Part shown: piece by piece, positions 11,458-24,945 of the stretch
How positions within the stretch are numbered: the stretch's first letter is position 1
How the letters are laid out: every line of letters begins with the position of its first letter
NCBI GenBank assembly: GCA_021234155.1
Contig: JAJEKV010000264.1
Location: 124,001 to 188,000, forward strand
Source: Isoetes taiwanensis
Lineage: Eukaryota > Streptophyta > Lycopodiopsida > Isoetales > Isoetaceae
Direction: 5' to 3'
Length of the DNA: 64,000 nt
Made by a program: the position numbers and the translations under genes
Notes under the pieces: model-generated
Told to the model about the DNA's origin: nothing
The model's database searches: none
The model's input: the letters and a program-made list of their open reading frames with translations, nothing else

Positions 11458-12039
11458 GTAATTCTGATTATTATGCTTATCCTTAAGCTGTATGACGATC
11501 TTTTAACTTTTATATGACGATCTTTTAACTTGCATGTCAACCATGCTTCCAAGATATTTGCTACATATTTAAGCTTTTCTAGCTTTTATCTGTTGGTATG
11601 ACCGATGTAATGAAGATGTGCCATGTAAAGTTAAAATAAATGGTTATGCAATATATTGGCTTGGCGTCACATATGGTCGTGACGACCTTTGAAGTGTAAA
11701 TTCGGCATTTGCAATGCCTTTGAAATTCATTGTCATACGGATAAATCTACCAAATTTCGAGGTCATGTAATTTTCTTTTCCTCTCCTCTCTCTTTGAACA
11801 CTTATGTTTTCACATTATTATATATGTCACACACATTATATCGTGATAGCATATAAATGTTGATCGAATCTCGAAGTTCTAGATTTCATTTGTTAAATAT
11901 GCAACACATTCATAACTCTAGAAATTTTTTCAAAGAATCTTCATACAAGCCTGAAGCTCAACATTAGATGATGCCTTTATTTCTAAATGCAAGCTTGAAC
12001 TAGATACCATACGAAATGCAAAACATTTGTGTATGCATA

Positions 12040-12600
12040 TTGGAGAATCTAAGGGCATCTTGATAGAATCTCGACGAATATTTCAATAATCTGGTCAAAC
12101 CTTAAAGAAACTTGGAGAATCTGGAGGAACTCTAATTAAATTCAGACTTTAAAACTTAACGTCTTAAAATTTGAAGTTTTCGAAGACTTCATATGATCTG
12201 AAGGAATCCAAAGGAATCTTTATAATATCTTTAGGAATCTAGGGGAATCTTGATAAAACCTTGAAGAACCTAACGAAATCTCCATAGAATATAAGGGAAT
12301 CCAAGAGAACCTACATAGAATCGTGGGAAATCTAGTTGGATCTTGGCACAATCTTTGAGAATCCAGGGGAATCTCAAGAGAATCTTAGGAAATCTATAGG
12401 AATCTATGGAAAATTTTTGAGAATCTAGGGGAATGCAGGGGAATTGTCATAATTTCGTTGAGAAAATAGTGAATTCTAGGGGAATCTTCATAAAATCTGA
12501 ATGAATCTAGAAGAATGTACTTAGAATATTGAGGAATATATGCGGATCTTGGAATAGTCTTTGGGAATTTAGAACCAAAATCTAGGGGAATCTTCCACGT
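12040..12600 (+). repeat. GAATCT-type array near the 3' end of E3
   Basis: Degenerate 'gaatctaggggaatcttgat' variants, more diverged at the left side. Same family and orientation as the arrays in E1 and E10. Confidence 0.75.
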
Positions 12601-12651
12601 TGGTGTGTTTTGCAGGGTCGACTTCATGAGCTCCTTCATAGTACAAACACT

Positions 12652-12811
<160 letters not shown>

Positions 12812-12843
12812 AGCCAGGATTTCTATTAAACATTTCAGATTAC

Positions 12844-13093
12844 ATCAGCAACAAAATTTTTTATATACACTTGCTTTCATTCCTGTGCGTCTATCAAAAA
12901 GAGATCTGGGTCCAGCTCCTCCTCGTCATCTTCTATGACCACCAGATCAGTGGCCACCGGGTCAGCTTGCCAGCCTATATCATCCCATTCTGGAGGGAAA
13001 GCAAAAAACCATAATGGTGCAGTGTTACCAAACAGAATAGCAGCTTCTTCATGTGCATCCTGCAAGCCCTTGTGATGATAGAACATATCCCTG
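12844..13093 (-). pseudogene. Unidentified coding-like segment at the 3' end of E4
   Basis: Reading the minus strand, an open frame runs from about 13110 to 12877. It includes the stretch GLQDAHEEAAILFGN, then [19 protein letters not shown] and an acidic tail [12 protein letters not shown]. Regular composition and the acidic end look protein-like, but I do not recognise the family. An acidic C-terminus of a transposase-derived protein is possible but unsupported. It begins exactly where the standard element terminus should be, so it looks like flanking sequence transduced by read-through. Confidence 0.35.
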
Positions 13094-13109
13094 AAGTGTT
13101 TGTAATATG

Positions 13110-13985
13110 AGGGACTGCATAAAGCTCGAAGATCCTATGAAGATTCTCCTAGATTCTATGAAGATTCTCTTAGATTCTCTAAAATTCCATCAAGATTCTC
13201 AAAACTTTTAGGAAGATTCCCTCGATTCCCAAAGATTCTCTTGAGATTCTCTTAGATTCTCCTAGATTCCCAAAGGTTTTCTTAGATTCTTAATGCTCCA
13301 TAAAGATTCCCCTAGATTCTTAAGATTCTATGGAGATTCCTCTAGATTTTATTAAGATTCCCAAAGATTCTCTAAAGATTTCCCTAGATTCCAAAAGAAT
13401 ACCCCAAGATTCCTTTATATTCTCCAAGATTCTATCAAGATTCTCCTAGATTCTCTGAGATTCCATTAAGATTCCCATAGATTCTTAAAGATTTTATGAA
13501 GATTCCTTTAGATTCTCCTAAGATTCGCCTAGATTTTAAAAGAATACCCCAAGATTCCTCTAGATTCTCCAAGAGTCTATCAAGATTCTTCTAGATTTTT
13601 CTAGATTCTCTAAGATTCCATTAAGAATCCTCTAGGTTTTTAAAGATTTTATCAAGATTCCCCTAGATTCCCAAAGAAGTGCTTGAGATTCCTATAGATT
13701 CTCTTGAGATTCCTCTAGTTCCAATAGATTCTACGAAGATTCCCCTAGACTTTCCAAGATTACATCAATTTTCCTCTAGGTTCTTAAAGATTTTATCAAG
13801 ATTCCATTAGATTCCCTTACATTCTCGAAGATGCTCTCATGAGATTATTATAGATTCTCTAAGATTCTCATGATATTCCTCTGGATTCCCTAAGATCCTA
13901 TAAAGATTATACTAGGATTCCCTCAACTTGCCATAGATTCCTTGAAAATCGCACATTCCAAAAAAATTCTTAGTGTTCGATCATG
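13110..13985 (-). repeat. GAATCT-type array in E4 (inverted)
   Basis: On the plus strand this reads as 'agattcccctagattct' and 'ccaagattctatcaagattc' variants, the reverse complement of the E1 and E10 arrays. It ends at 14000 with the reverse of the motif 'aacatgatcgaacattaagaa' that also borders the other arrays. Confidence 0.85.
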
Positions 13986-16794
13986 TTGGCTCCAACTGCA
14001 ATAAAATAATGTCGAAGCACCACTCATTGGAAAGCTCTCGATGAGAGGAATCCAACGGCGTGAGTCCCACCTTCATCCGACCCCTCTACCGCAAGCTACG
14101 TGCTTTTGAAGGCGATTAAACAAAAAGAAGCTTCCTAGAATGTCCACTAATAAATGCTTTGCCACCTCATTACTTCTTTTTATTAATGAGGGTGCCACCT
14201 CACCTCCTTTAAAAAAAAAAATTAATTTAATATTAAAGAGTTAATGGCTAGGATTTATGCTCACCTTTTGATCCAATGGTTAAGATCTGCTACATCAAAT
14301 TCACTTTTTGGCATCTTCCTTGCACCTTCCCCATAAAAATCAAGGGCTAGGATTTCACCTTCCCCTTTGATCCAACGGTTCACAGATGGGGTGTATGCCC
14401 CCATGTATGACTCATGTATGCCCCCATCAAAATCCAAGGGCTTAAGCTACGCCACCTCACCAACTTTTTATCCAAGGGCCAAGATCAAAAATTTATATCC
14501 GATATGCCATTTTGTAACTACCCCCATGAGTTTCTATATACATATTAAGATAAGATATATATATATATATATATACAAGTATTTGTACTATAAGGGAGTC
14601 ACAGTGAAAAAAAAATGCATACCAGTATATAAAAGTGTAGTTATGCTTGGTAATGGGTCTATTAGCTATAGTGAATGAAAATCGGGGAGTAAAATCCAAG
14701 CTTAAAAAGATTAGTATCAATTCAACTGGAGATTTGCGATCTAAATTTTTGCTTGAGTAATTTACAATAAAAATCTTAGCAAGGAAGTTGGAAAAACTGT
14801 ATATTTCACTCTACAGCATCACTTCCAGTAGAATACCAATCAAATATATTATATTTGTGCAGTTCCAAGAAAATAGAGCCGTTGCAAAAAAACCACTTAC
14901 CCAAAGAAAACAATAAACAAAGCCAGTTGAAGCGAGGGAAAAAAAAATGGCATCGAGGTTTAGACGTCTTAGAAAAGGCTTGAGTATTTATAGGTCTTGG
15001 AGGTCCACCCTTCTATAGAAAAACAAAGATTCACAAGAATAAAAAATTCATTAGAGACTTCACTGGCCCATACAAACCTCCAACCCAATAGCCACAGTTT
15101 GACCAGAGTCCTGGTTCAACAATCAAACAAAAAGAATGCATGACTCTTTACCTTCACCATGTTGTCGCTCTTCACATCTTTGCTTCGTCCATACATGTCA
15201 TTGGTGGCTGCTGACATTGCTCGTCCCACATTTAACAGGGTATATACAACCAGACACCACCTGTTTTGGGAGTTTCAAAAGTCGAATTCTTGGTTAGGCC
15301 GCTGCTTTATAATTTTCACAAAGTCGAAGATCAGAATACTGTTGCCTCCAGCAAGTTTTAAACCCCCTTGTTTCCAAACGCTCAAGAATCTCAAGTGTGC
15401 AATGAAATGGATAATAAACTTGCTACTATAATTCAAAATAAATCTTCCATTTGCATATCCATAAGGAAGAAATAGATTCCATGAGATTCCTTTCGAGACA
15501 CTCAAGATATGCTCTTAGATTCGAAAAGATTGCCTAAATACCCCCTAGATTCTTTGAAGACTCTTTAAGATTTCCTTGACCCTCTTGAATCCAGTGTCAC
15601 CACGATGAAATGATGCCATCGTTAACCAATGAAGAAGTAAATACCTAAAGGTCAAAGTCAGCACCATAAGTTACAGTTAACCCTTGATAGTCAAGCTCAG
15701 TGGAACCAACCCAACCCTTGAGTTAGGATTGTTTAGTCATTCATGTCAATTGCTTGAAGTGGTCATACAATAAAAAGCGATTTGACACTCTAATTAGCTA
15801 AGAAGAACTAAAGGCTTCACTTCAAATCCCTTTATACGATCTGGAATTATTACAATCAATTAGCTACACGACACCCAGTTATGAAGTTATGACTATGTCT
15901 ACTTTGCACTATTAACTTAAGAGATTGGGCTTAGAACATGAAGATTTGAATTTGGGACTTGCTGGGGTTAGCATTCTCGAACATCTATAAAGATTTTTGT
16001 TAGATTACGCCGTGGTTTCTAAAAATTCGTGAAATCACATCAATATTTTCTTTGCCATAATTGGGAGAAATTCTTTGTGATTTTCATAGGTTTCCATTAA
16101 ATTTCCCAAGATCATATGAAGATTCTTCAAGATTCCTATCTCTCCCAAGTCCAACATTAATGCAGACCCTGAGACAACAAGAAAAATCAAAGTCAACTTC
16201 AAGAGTCAAGATAAACGTATAGAAATCAATATCAAAGCTAAAGCGAAAACCCAATTGTGAAAGTCAATCTCAACCCATTGAATCAAAGTAACTTCGGTTG
16301 ACAAAGATTGTTAAGATGCCCTTAGAATCTAGGACAGCCTTGGTCAGATTGCAAATTATCACAATGCACTAGGATCATTTGGAACGCTTAGAGAACAAAA
16401 TTTACGGACATTTGTACGTAGTTAGAAACACATGCGTATGGATAATATAACCTAGATCCATTTGTATGGTGCGGGTAGATCCCCTATTTATTAACACTTC
16501 ACAAAGAATATTAGAATATTAGTTTGGCCCCTGGTTCTTGGAAATTGCCTCGAAATACATCTCTACACGAGGGGAAGGTCGCATGATGTATTTCAACAAA
16601 AAAATACCTTGCATGGAAGAAAGCAAAAGATTTCAAGGAACGAGCTATTATGCATCCTTTCAAGCGGTGGTTGCGAATCCTTTCATAACCTCTTCTTGTG
16701 GATGAGGCCTATGAGATGATTAAAGGGCTGCAAATAAATTGAATGGGAACAATGACACCCAAGCTAGAGCAAGCCACTACAAATAGACAATGGC

Positions 16795-17032
16795 AAAATA
16801 AGAACATCCTTGGGGACATACGCTTTCATGGCATAATAAGAATATCCTTGGGGACATATGCTTTCATGAGCCGACTGGCCAAGGATTGAAAAAACGTAAA
16901 AAGTTTTCCCCTCTAAACAAATAGTTCCAGATAGTAGCCAATTATAAGACTATATAGGCATCCATCATAAGTCGAATGTGCCAGCCAATTATAAGACTAT
17001 ATTGGCATCCATCATAAGTCGAATGTGCCATA
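16795..17032 (+). repeat. Two adjacent short tandem duplications
   Basis: 'aacatccttggggacatacg' + 'ctttcatg' occurs twice (about 16803 and 16847). A 47-base unit containing 'gccaattataagactatat' and 'catcataagtcgaatgtgcc' occurs twice (16938-16982 and 16984-17030). Confidence 0.8.
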
Positions 17033-19039
17033 TGACTAGTTCATGATAAGGAACGCGCGACCAAGCTATTCAAACTGTAAAAGAATCTCCTATGTAATCA
17101 TTTTGAAATAGAGACTATCCAGCCTTTAAATTCGAACTAATAAAATGGGTCCTCTATTTAGCCCCCTTGGAAACACTTAATATGAGAAAATTGTGGATCT
17201 TAGCCTGCTATTTCAAAATGGAAGTCTCCTTATTGTATTTGTTGGAGATACCATGTCGTACTTGGTCCTTTATTAGAGTGGCCTTAGTTTGAAAAGGGAG
17301 GATCAATGCTCCACAAACATCCAAAGAAACTTCAGTTTGCAAAAAAATCAACATATAGCATAAAACAATCAGAGCAAATGTAAAAAACAGTGGAATCAAT
17401 GCTGGCTGTAAATGTGTGTCTGTCTGGTTGGAGCCAACTCAGCAAACTGGCATCAGGTCCTGCCATTCTAAGCTTCTATAAAATATCCGCCATGTCTGGC
17501 CTTCCGATTTAAACAGGCCTCAACTTTTGCAAAAACACAAAAGGCATAAAGCCTAGCTTCACATGCCTGAAGGCAGAGTCACATGGATCGATTGAATTCG
17601 GTGAGATAGAAGATGTGTGTGTTAATATCGTGCAAATACAAAAGCAAGAACTCTGTACGCTGCCAAATGATAAAATATTCTAGCAAAATCATAGTTAGTC
17701 CATCAAAATCGACGGTCAATTTTAATTGACTTAGCCTTAAGACATAGAACACCCTTGACAGTGAGTGCACATAAAGAAAAAAGTTTACATGAGCCTTATA
17801 GTAAAAAGATCAAAATCGAACAATTTCTAACCTAGGAGGACATTCAAGCATGGACTAAGCCTTGGTTCAGGTTGATAATAGCAATAAGTTCAGGTTGATA
17901 ATAGCAATATCATCTAAGTTGGTTATTGCACATAACGCGGAGGACTGCATTGGACTCTACACATTGGCATACATATGATATTGTCGTTTAAAATAGATTA
18001 TAAATTAATTGTTCATAGAACCATGTGTTTCTACATATCTGAACCTAGCAGAAATCATCATGCCAGAAGATGCAACTAATATTTTGCTTAGCTCTAGGTG
18101 AAGCTGGGGTAACATATCCAAATGCCACAAAACTTGGAAATCAATACTCCAAAAATTGTCGTAAATGTTCTGGAATCTCAAGGGAATCTTAGGGAACTTA
18201 ATAGAATCCAAGTGCATCTTCATAAAATCTTTGAGAATCTATGGGGTCTTGGAGAATCTAGGGGAATGTATAAGTCGATTGGTCGCTTACTAAGAAGTCA
18301 AAGTCAAAGTTGCAGTCACAATGAAATAAAAAAAGCAAATCAGCAGCTAAAAGTGTAGTTCCTCTTGGCATAGATATTATCCTAATTGTTTTTATTCAAA
18401 GTAATTGTACGATGAAAGACTGTACAAATTCGAGTAGAAGCCAAATGTAGAGCCATTCACTGAAGATCCTATAAAGATTCTCCAAGACTCTGAAAGGAAT
18501 CGTTTGAATTTTACGAGAATCTATCAATATTCCCTTATATTCCCCAAGACCCTTTGATGATTGCCCAATAGTTTATGATGCTTCCATTTTGTACTACGAG
18601 AGATTGTACAAATTCGACTAGAAGTCAAATTCAAAGTCATGCGATGAAGATTCTATAGATATTCACTATGTTCTCCAAGTTTCTATCAAGATTCCTCTAG
18701 ATACTTAAAGATTGTATGTAGATTCTCGTACGTTCCCCTAAATTTCTAAAGGTTCTTTTTAGATTCCCCTAGATTTCCTAAGGTTATCCCAAGATTCCTT
18801 TAGATTCTCCAAGATTCCTGCTTATAATATGAGCGGGTTTGAAATGAAGGACTGTACAAACTTAACTGGTAGTTTGAGGATTGTACAGGATTGACTAGTA
18901 GCGATCAAAATGTTTATTTTGTCACCCTCGACTTCTGTTGTGGGCATAACTTAGGGCACGTGGTTGTACTACGGGGGATTGTACAAAATTGGCTGGTAAT
19001 TTGTGATCAAAATGTTTGAGGAATTTTATCACCTTTGAC

Positions 19040-19345
19040 TTGTGTTGCGTGCCTACTTGTAATAGGACACCAAAGATTACGGCATGTGAGAGCAAGGGTC
19101 ATGCTTATGTTAATCTCATGTTTTGCTTGTAAAAGGGCACCAAAAATTGCATTCTGAAGCCAAGGTTTTATTATGCTTATGCTTATGCTAAAGTCATATT
19201 TCACATGCATTGAAAGATTGTGCTTATAAAAGGGCACAAAGAATTGCATCATGAAATGCCAATCTCATGTTTCACATTCATTGAAAGCTCACGCTTACAA
19301 AAAAAACACCAAAAATTACATTGCGATACCAAGTTTTCAATATGC
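19040..19345 (+). repeat. Degenerate tandem repeat, about four units
   Basis: Units of 70-90 bases share 'gcttataaaagggcaccaaa' followed by 'attgcat' and 'aatctcatgttt'. Copies vary in length and sequence. No coding role is apparent. Confidence 0.65.
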
Positions 19346-20989
19346 TCAGTTTGGTTGATGATTATCATAAAACTAAAGCTCAACAACTTGTCATCACAAA
19401 TGCTAAACATGTATTTAGATTGCAGTATCTCTATCGTGTGTGTCGGTGTCAAATATTTAAGGTTGATGCATTCATAAATGCAAGGAAACACGAAGTTTAA
19501 ATGCATACTCAATATATTTGCGCAACCACAACTTGTCTATAAAATATAATAAGCCGATATAAAGTTTTTGGACATCCTGCATTTTTTCGTTAGAGAAACT
19601 CAAATATACATAACTATATCATGCAAGTATATCTGAGGTCCATGATATCAGCATTAACAAATCTAAATCTCTAAACATGATTGGATGCCTATCTAAAATC
19701 TACTTAATGCCTATCTAAAACGTACTTAAAAGGTTTGTAAATGCGCCAAAGACGGCTTTGATAGAATGCATTTGATCTTGGTATAAACTTTTCCATTCCA
19801 GGCAAATGCATGCTCTTTCATAGCTATGAGGATCTCATTACATTCTTAGTCAGAATAAGCATCGAAGAGAAGTTAATATGCCTAATGCCTAACCAAACCA
19901 CAGCTTAATGTGGCAGTATTACTTGGGTTCATAAACTATGTTCAAGTTCTGCAACAAGAACGAATGTAGATGTTGCAGTTGCATGATTCAGAATTGCCCA
20001 TTGTTGAATGGGTCTTCTCACTTACCTTAACAAATGGTAGAAACACAAAAGCAAGTCTGGAAACAATAGGATTGAGTGGAGTTCTACATTTGGACACAAT
20101 CGAATTCCACAATCCCATTGACAACAGCAATCCCATTACAGCAAAGCATTCTTGCACACAAAGGATGTGGACTCAATTTTCCATCGTGTCCAAAATAAGC
20201 AAAGATAAAAAAATTTATGCCATACCAATATGCAACTCAATAGTGCACTATCAAGCCCACCAAGCGGTAAGCAAATGCAACTTTCCTTAGCCACAACCCT
20301 ATGTACTCACATAAAAACAAAAAATAAACTGATGCAACGGAAGCAAAATGGTGCATCAAATTTCAACTGTTCGAATGAAATTTATTTTTTAAATGTTACA
20401 ATTTCTCTCATCCTTGCTTAGAGGCACACCCTTGTAGAGACATCATAAGTTGACTGGGTTGTTTGTACGAAGAAAATGGAGATATGCATGCAACATGAAA
20501 TCGTTGCAAAAATATCACTTCACGGAACCTATATGAAGATGAAATATACCTCATATATATGAATATCCTCAGTGTTAGAGTGCAGTTTCAGATGCCGTTG
20601 TTCCAAAAAATGCTATACAATCTCGGCCCTAGAACATTCAGAAGTAAAATTCTTAAATCACATGTAAAAATGGCCTAGATGACAAAAACTATAGATCATA
20701 ATCCTTACCCATGCCCTTCTTGGAAGCCATAGTCCCGCATAATATGTCAAACCCGATAAATTGTCCACACAATATAAACATTATGATTGACCGGCCTAGA
20801 TAAACGAAAGCTCCATAAATGGCAATCATTCCATCTTAGCGGGGAAGTTACGCTCACGTTTACCAAGAATAATTGGCACTTACAAAAATAAAGGATATAA
20901 CGACTTAAGGAGCATAGGTGACATTCTCATTCCACGTAAAAAATGTTGTTTTAATTATCACAACGACAAAGAGCTTGCCCCATTCTTAT

Positions 20990-21620
20990 CTGCAAAGCTG
21001 TGTTGATATCACAGCCACGAAGAGCTTAGCCCATTCTTATCTGATCAGCATTTCCTTCACCATGTGGAAGTGTTCCAAGTACCATCTGTGCAAACAACTC
21101 TGCAATAGGATCTTTTGCATGCTTCACCACGTGAGCCATAGATGTCAAACTCTGCATGAAAAGCCACGGAATCCAACATCTGATTGGGGTTGTTTAAGTG
21201 AGAAGGCAAATCTGAGCTTTCGCTAAGGGTTGCCTTGCTGCTCTCCATGTCTATCATTAAAAACCTAAATTTGTCATGATCCGCAAATATCTGGTCCATT
21301 GCAGCAAGCAATATCTGTTCCTAAAGCATTTATTAATGAGCCTGCCATTCACCATCAGGATCCTCAAATTTAATTGTTGTCTTCTAGAACTTTGATCCTT
21401 CAATTCCCACTTTAAGTTCTCTGCATAATTGAAGCGCAATTTGTGTAATCCCCAATAACTTCATAGTATCCCGGAGAATGGCTTGTCTGACCACAACTGT
21501 ACCATTGACCACCATAACATTCATACGTAGAAGCCCAGCATCGATATCATATGCATTTGAAGCATTCTGCAAACCACCAGCATTTTGGTCCCCAATATAG
21601 CACATGTATCTTGTCATTGT
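20990..21620 (-). pseudogene. Unidentified coding-like blocks in E5
   Basis: On the minus strand, consecutive frames give GGLQNASNAYDIDAGLLRMN, then LRELKVGIEGS-like text (actually LCRELKVGIEGSKF), KFEDPDGEWQ, and after a short break MDQIFADHDKFRFLMIDMES. The composition and the D/E-rich helices look protein-like, and the blocks lie in order on the same strand as the other E5 fragments, but they are separated by stops or shifts. I do not recognise the family. Confidence 0.3.
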
Positions 21621-22509
21621 AACGGTTCAAATCCTTAGATCTTAAAGCCCTGTTCGTCTCCTACATAATAGTGAATTTCGTGCTGAACCCCATTAACATT
21701 TTATGAATTGAACAACACGAGTAAGACTATGAGCAAATATAAGTATGGACAATATAAGTACAAATCTGAAACATAGATAGTCAAAAGTTACATAGAACTG
21801 AGGGGAGGTTCTAATGCTGCAGCATTTAGCTTTGCAAGATATGCTAATTATGTCATGGAAAAGTCTAACACAAATTACCTATAGTACATCAAATATTGAA
21901 TGAACACGGAAAGACACATCCGTGAGGGAAACTTCGCATTAAGCCATCAACTTTCACAAAACATAGAAGGATGCGAGAAAAAAGGCAACACGTCTTTCCG
22001 TCTTTGTCATTCCAATAGCCCAACGTAGCTACCACTGACAAGATCCACAGATTTCATTATCTCGTTGAACTCTATCCCAAAGTCTTAGCAACAACGATGG
22101 GTCTGTTGTAAACTAAGTCCAGCTTGGCCATGTTTATGTTTATTTGCAAAAGCTATCGCCCATGAGATCTAGGATTTCAACACCATAAATCTTTTTTGGC
22201 CCATGAGGTTCATAAATATATAGACACAAGGCACTATATTTATCCATTTCTCTCATTTTGCAAATGTAATTTGAGCAACAAACACAACACGAAAGTGTCA
22301 CCGCTGTTTCATTTGAGTGTCAACCTGAGTGTCAACCGAGTTTCATTTCTTTGAAAGCGAAGCCTTACTTGTCCTATCTATGTCAATCATGCACTAGGAG
22401 GATCGACACTCTTATCATTGTGTTATAACCGACATCCACAGGTTTAAGCGAAAGCCACGGCATTTATATACGAGCTTTCCTTGTATGCAAAACAATGCTA
22501 AATTTAAGA

Positions 22510-22870
22510 AGCATCTTTGTCAAAGGCGGATGAAATGGACATCAAAAGAACAAAGCGGCTTGAAAGCCATTTACGAAGTTCATGCCTATATAGTTGGCAA
22601 CTTGGCCGGGATGGTGAGACCTCTAACGGATGCAAATGGAAAGCAAATGTTATAAAACAAAGCAAATCATGTGCTCAACTTTACGAAGTAGTGCTTTTTT
22701 GCTTGCACACACTATCCAAAGGAGGCAATCACACTTTTTATTAATGCATTACGGCTCACATCCAAAGAAGGTAAGCTGCAACTACAACATCCAAAAAAAA
22801 ATTTGGACCTACATCGGTTTCATTTCTTTGGATTTGTCCTATCTATGTCACCACTTGCCCTAGTCCCCTC
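22510..22870 (-). repeat. Dispersed repeat R, copy in E5
   Basis: Minus-strand sequence matches two plus-strand copies in E7 (about 31515-31765 and 31965-32205). Shared words include 'aagcactacttctgtaagtt' (here 'cgtaaagtt'), 'gagcacatgatttgctttg' and 'tcatttgcatttg'-like ends. Relative to the 5' to 3' direction of the host elements all three copies have the same orientation. Confidence 0.7.
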
Positions 22871-23035
22871 AAATGGTTGTGCAGCATTATTTGAGTCAAT
22901 CTTCTTGTCTCCTATTTTTCTAGCAAGGTTTTTCTTACCCTTCCCACTTGACCTAGTCCCCTCAAATGATGCTTTACCAGTATCTCTCTTACCTTGTAGC
23001 CTCTCTCTCCAACTTCCAACTGCTTTGCTTGAGTA
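22860..23035 (-). pseudogene. Lysine-rich coding-like fragment, unidentified
   Basis: The minus strand has an open frame with RDTGKASFEGTRSSGKGKKN, then ARKIGDKKIDSNNAAQ, then a repeat of the motif FEGTRASG. The internal repeat FEGTR(S/A)SG and the basic character resemble a disordered tail of a nuclear protein. No family can be named. Confidence 0.3.
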
Positions 23036-23758
23036 TCACGAGGCGGCTTATCACGTTTAACTTCGAGAACCCTGTCCCTCAGAGTTAGCTTCCGTTTTGA
23101 CAATGCATCCTTGACTCCCAGCTTACGAGGAATACTCTCTCTTTGGAACGCCGCCCTTCTAAAACCGCGAAAATATTTTGGCCATCTGGATTGGGTTTCA
23201 TTCAGTGCTTTAGGGCTGTACTTATAATACACGAAATTTGTAGAAAATACTTTGAATGCCAACGGTTGGCGTTCCTTGGGATTTAGAAAAGAATTTCCGG
23301 CTTATTTTGGGCGGGGTGCCAAAAGTGGCTTGGTGATAGTATGGTAATAAGCCACATGCGCATCAAATGCGCGGAAAAAGAGCTTTTGCCTTTATAATAA
23401 CACATATATAAAAACAAAGACACCATTCAGCAACGTTATGGGCGCATGTTTCCACGGTTTCGTTTTCACACAAGTTTAATGAGTTAAGGTATATCTCTAC
23501 GCACCCTCACCAACAACAATATCTTTCTATAGCGAACACAATAAATTGGCACACATCAAACTATTTACCTCTCGATGCTTTATTTCTCACCCGCGAAATG
23601 TAAGTTTTCAACAAATGAAATTGCTCAATCTCTTATAAATCCTTTGGCTTCCATAACTATCAAAATTGCCCTATACCTGTAAAAATTAAGTTCCATGGTA
23701 AACCTCCCTTCTTCAAGCTGTAAGAATAATCCGAGAATGAAAATCAAGCCTTCTCGGG

Positions 23759-24717
23759 CTAGCAAGTCCATGACACGAGGCGTGTAAGTGGCGGTTTGGC
23801 CTTCTTATCCTCCTCAGAGAGATCATCCCCATATGAGATGGATCCTCCGGTAACATTTTTTTGCTACCAAGTCTTTGCAATGGACCATGTTTGGAGCTTT
23901 TGAGCTTGCTTTCCTACATACCTACCATTCTTACCATCATAATATTCGGCCATCCATCCTTTGCCAATCTCGCCGCAACTTCGAGGAGCTTTTCCAGCTA
24001 TGTGGGGTCTCCCAGTTTTCACACATGCAGCAGTTAGAAGCCACAAAAGAACTGCAAAAGGGCGAGAAGCTTATAAGATCTCTCTACACACATATTTGCA
24101 AACTAAAAGGACGAGAAGCTTATAAGAAATAAAACCCTGTACAATCTAAGATGGAAGCTCTCTACATACACGTATTTGCAAACTAAAAGCATCCTGAGAA
24201 AGATTTAAAACCACGTAAAATCAATCTAAGATCTCTCTACACATGTATTTGCAAACTAAGTTAGCGACAAACTTTAAAGCGACCCAAATTTCCAATCAAG
24301 TTGAAATTGCGGAAGAAATGCCTAATACCTGGCCAGCTTCCTCCACTATGGTAGCTCCACCTGGTATTTTTTGGATCACAACCTGTTGTCACACTTCTCC
24401 ATTCATGCCCTTCCAAAGCTGGATATGCAACCTTCATAGGCATTTCTGCCACATGTTCTTCCCATCTTGACTCAATCGGATCCATGATGGCGGTTTCTTG
24501 CTCTGTGTAGCCGGAGATGATATAATCGGCACCACGTTACCAGCTGTGAACCAACGAAAATCCATCCTTGCGGGGTGACATTACCAATGAAGTAACCACC
24601 CTTTGTAGGCATGAAATCGAAAACCCAATGCGGAATTGAATCGGTATGACATTAAACTTATTCGCTGCGGTGTGGGAGTATTCCTCGGATTTTATTCGGT
24701 ATATGTTATTAAGGCTG
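23759..24717 (-). pseudogene. Alkaline/neutral invertase, 3' end fragment
   Basis: Two exons of a plant alkaline/neutral invertase (glycoside hydrolase family 100; hydrolyses sucrose to glucose and fructose in cytosol or organelles). Exon 24717-24329 gives [20 protein letters not shown], then (after shifts) [39 protein letters not shown] and [18 protein letters not shown]. Its GT donor joins in phase to exon 24051-23759, which gives [33 protein letters not shown], and after a frameshift MLPEDPSHMGMIS and the terminal SWTC followed by TAG at 23759-23761. That SWTC ending is typical of the family. At least four frameshifts make it a pseudogene, although the splice sites are intact. Catalytic N-terminal exons are not seen. 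Confidence 0.85.
24060..24262. repeat. Three-copy tandem repeat inside the invertase intron
   Basis: 'tctctctacac' + 'atatttgcaaactaa' recurs three times with spacer words 'gagaagcttataaga' and 'caatctaaga'. It lies wholly within the intron between the two invertase exons. Confidence 0.75.
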
Positions 24718-24945
24718 CTGGAAATCAAGCCAAAAATATGTACATAGATGAAAGCTCAATGCATTAAGCCGCTTGTCAATTCTTTCCATTAGATCCTTTC
24801 CTCCAGATTTACGGTCATTTCTACTAGATTTAACATATGTGGATCTCTTTTAGCCGTTCCATCTAAAAATATGCGCATCAAGCCAACAAACTTGGAAACA
24901 AATGACCATGGTGTCAACAAATAGGTGCGTAAATTTAATCATTTG

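Larger units (their letters stand above)
14700..20900. other. Gene-poor distal part of E5
   Basis: No exon of a known family is visible on either strand. The stretch holds sparse GAATCT-like remnants (15470-15580, 16060-16140, 18170-18270, 18460-18830, in both orientations), small tandem duplications and AT-rich unique-looking sequence. The longest open frames (up to about 106 codons at 19970-20290) have no recognisable motif. Confidence 0.5.
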
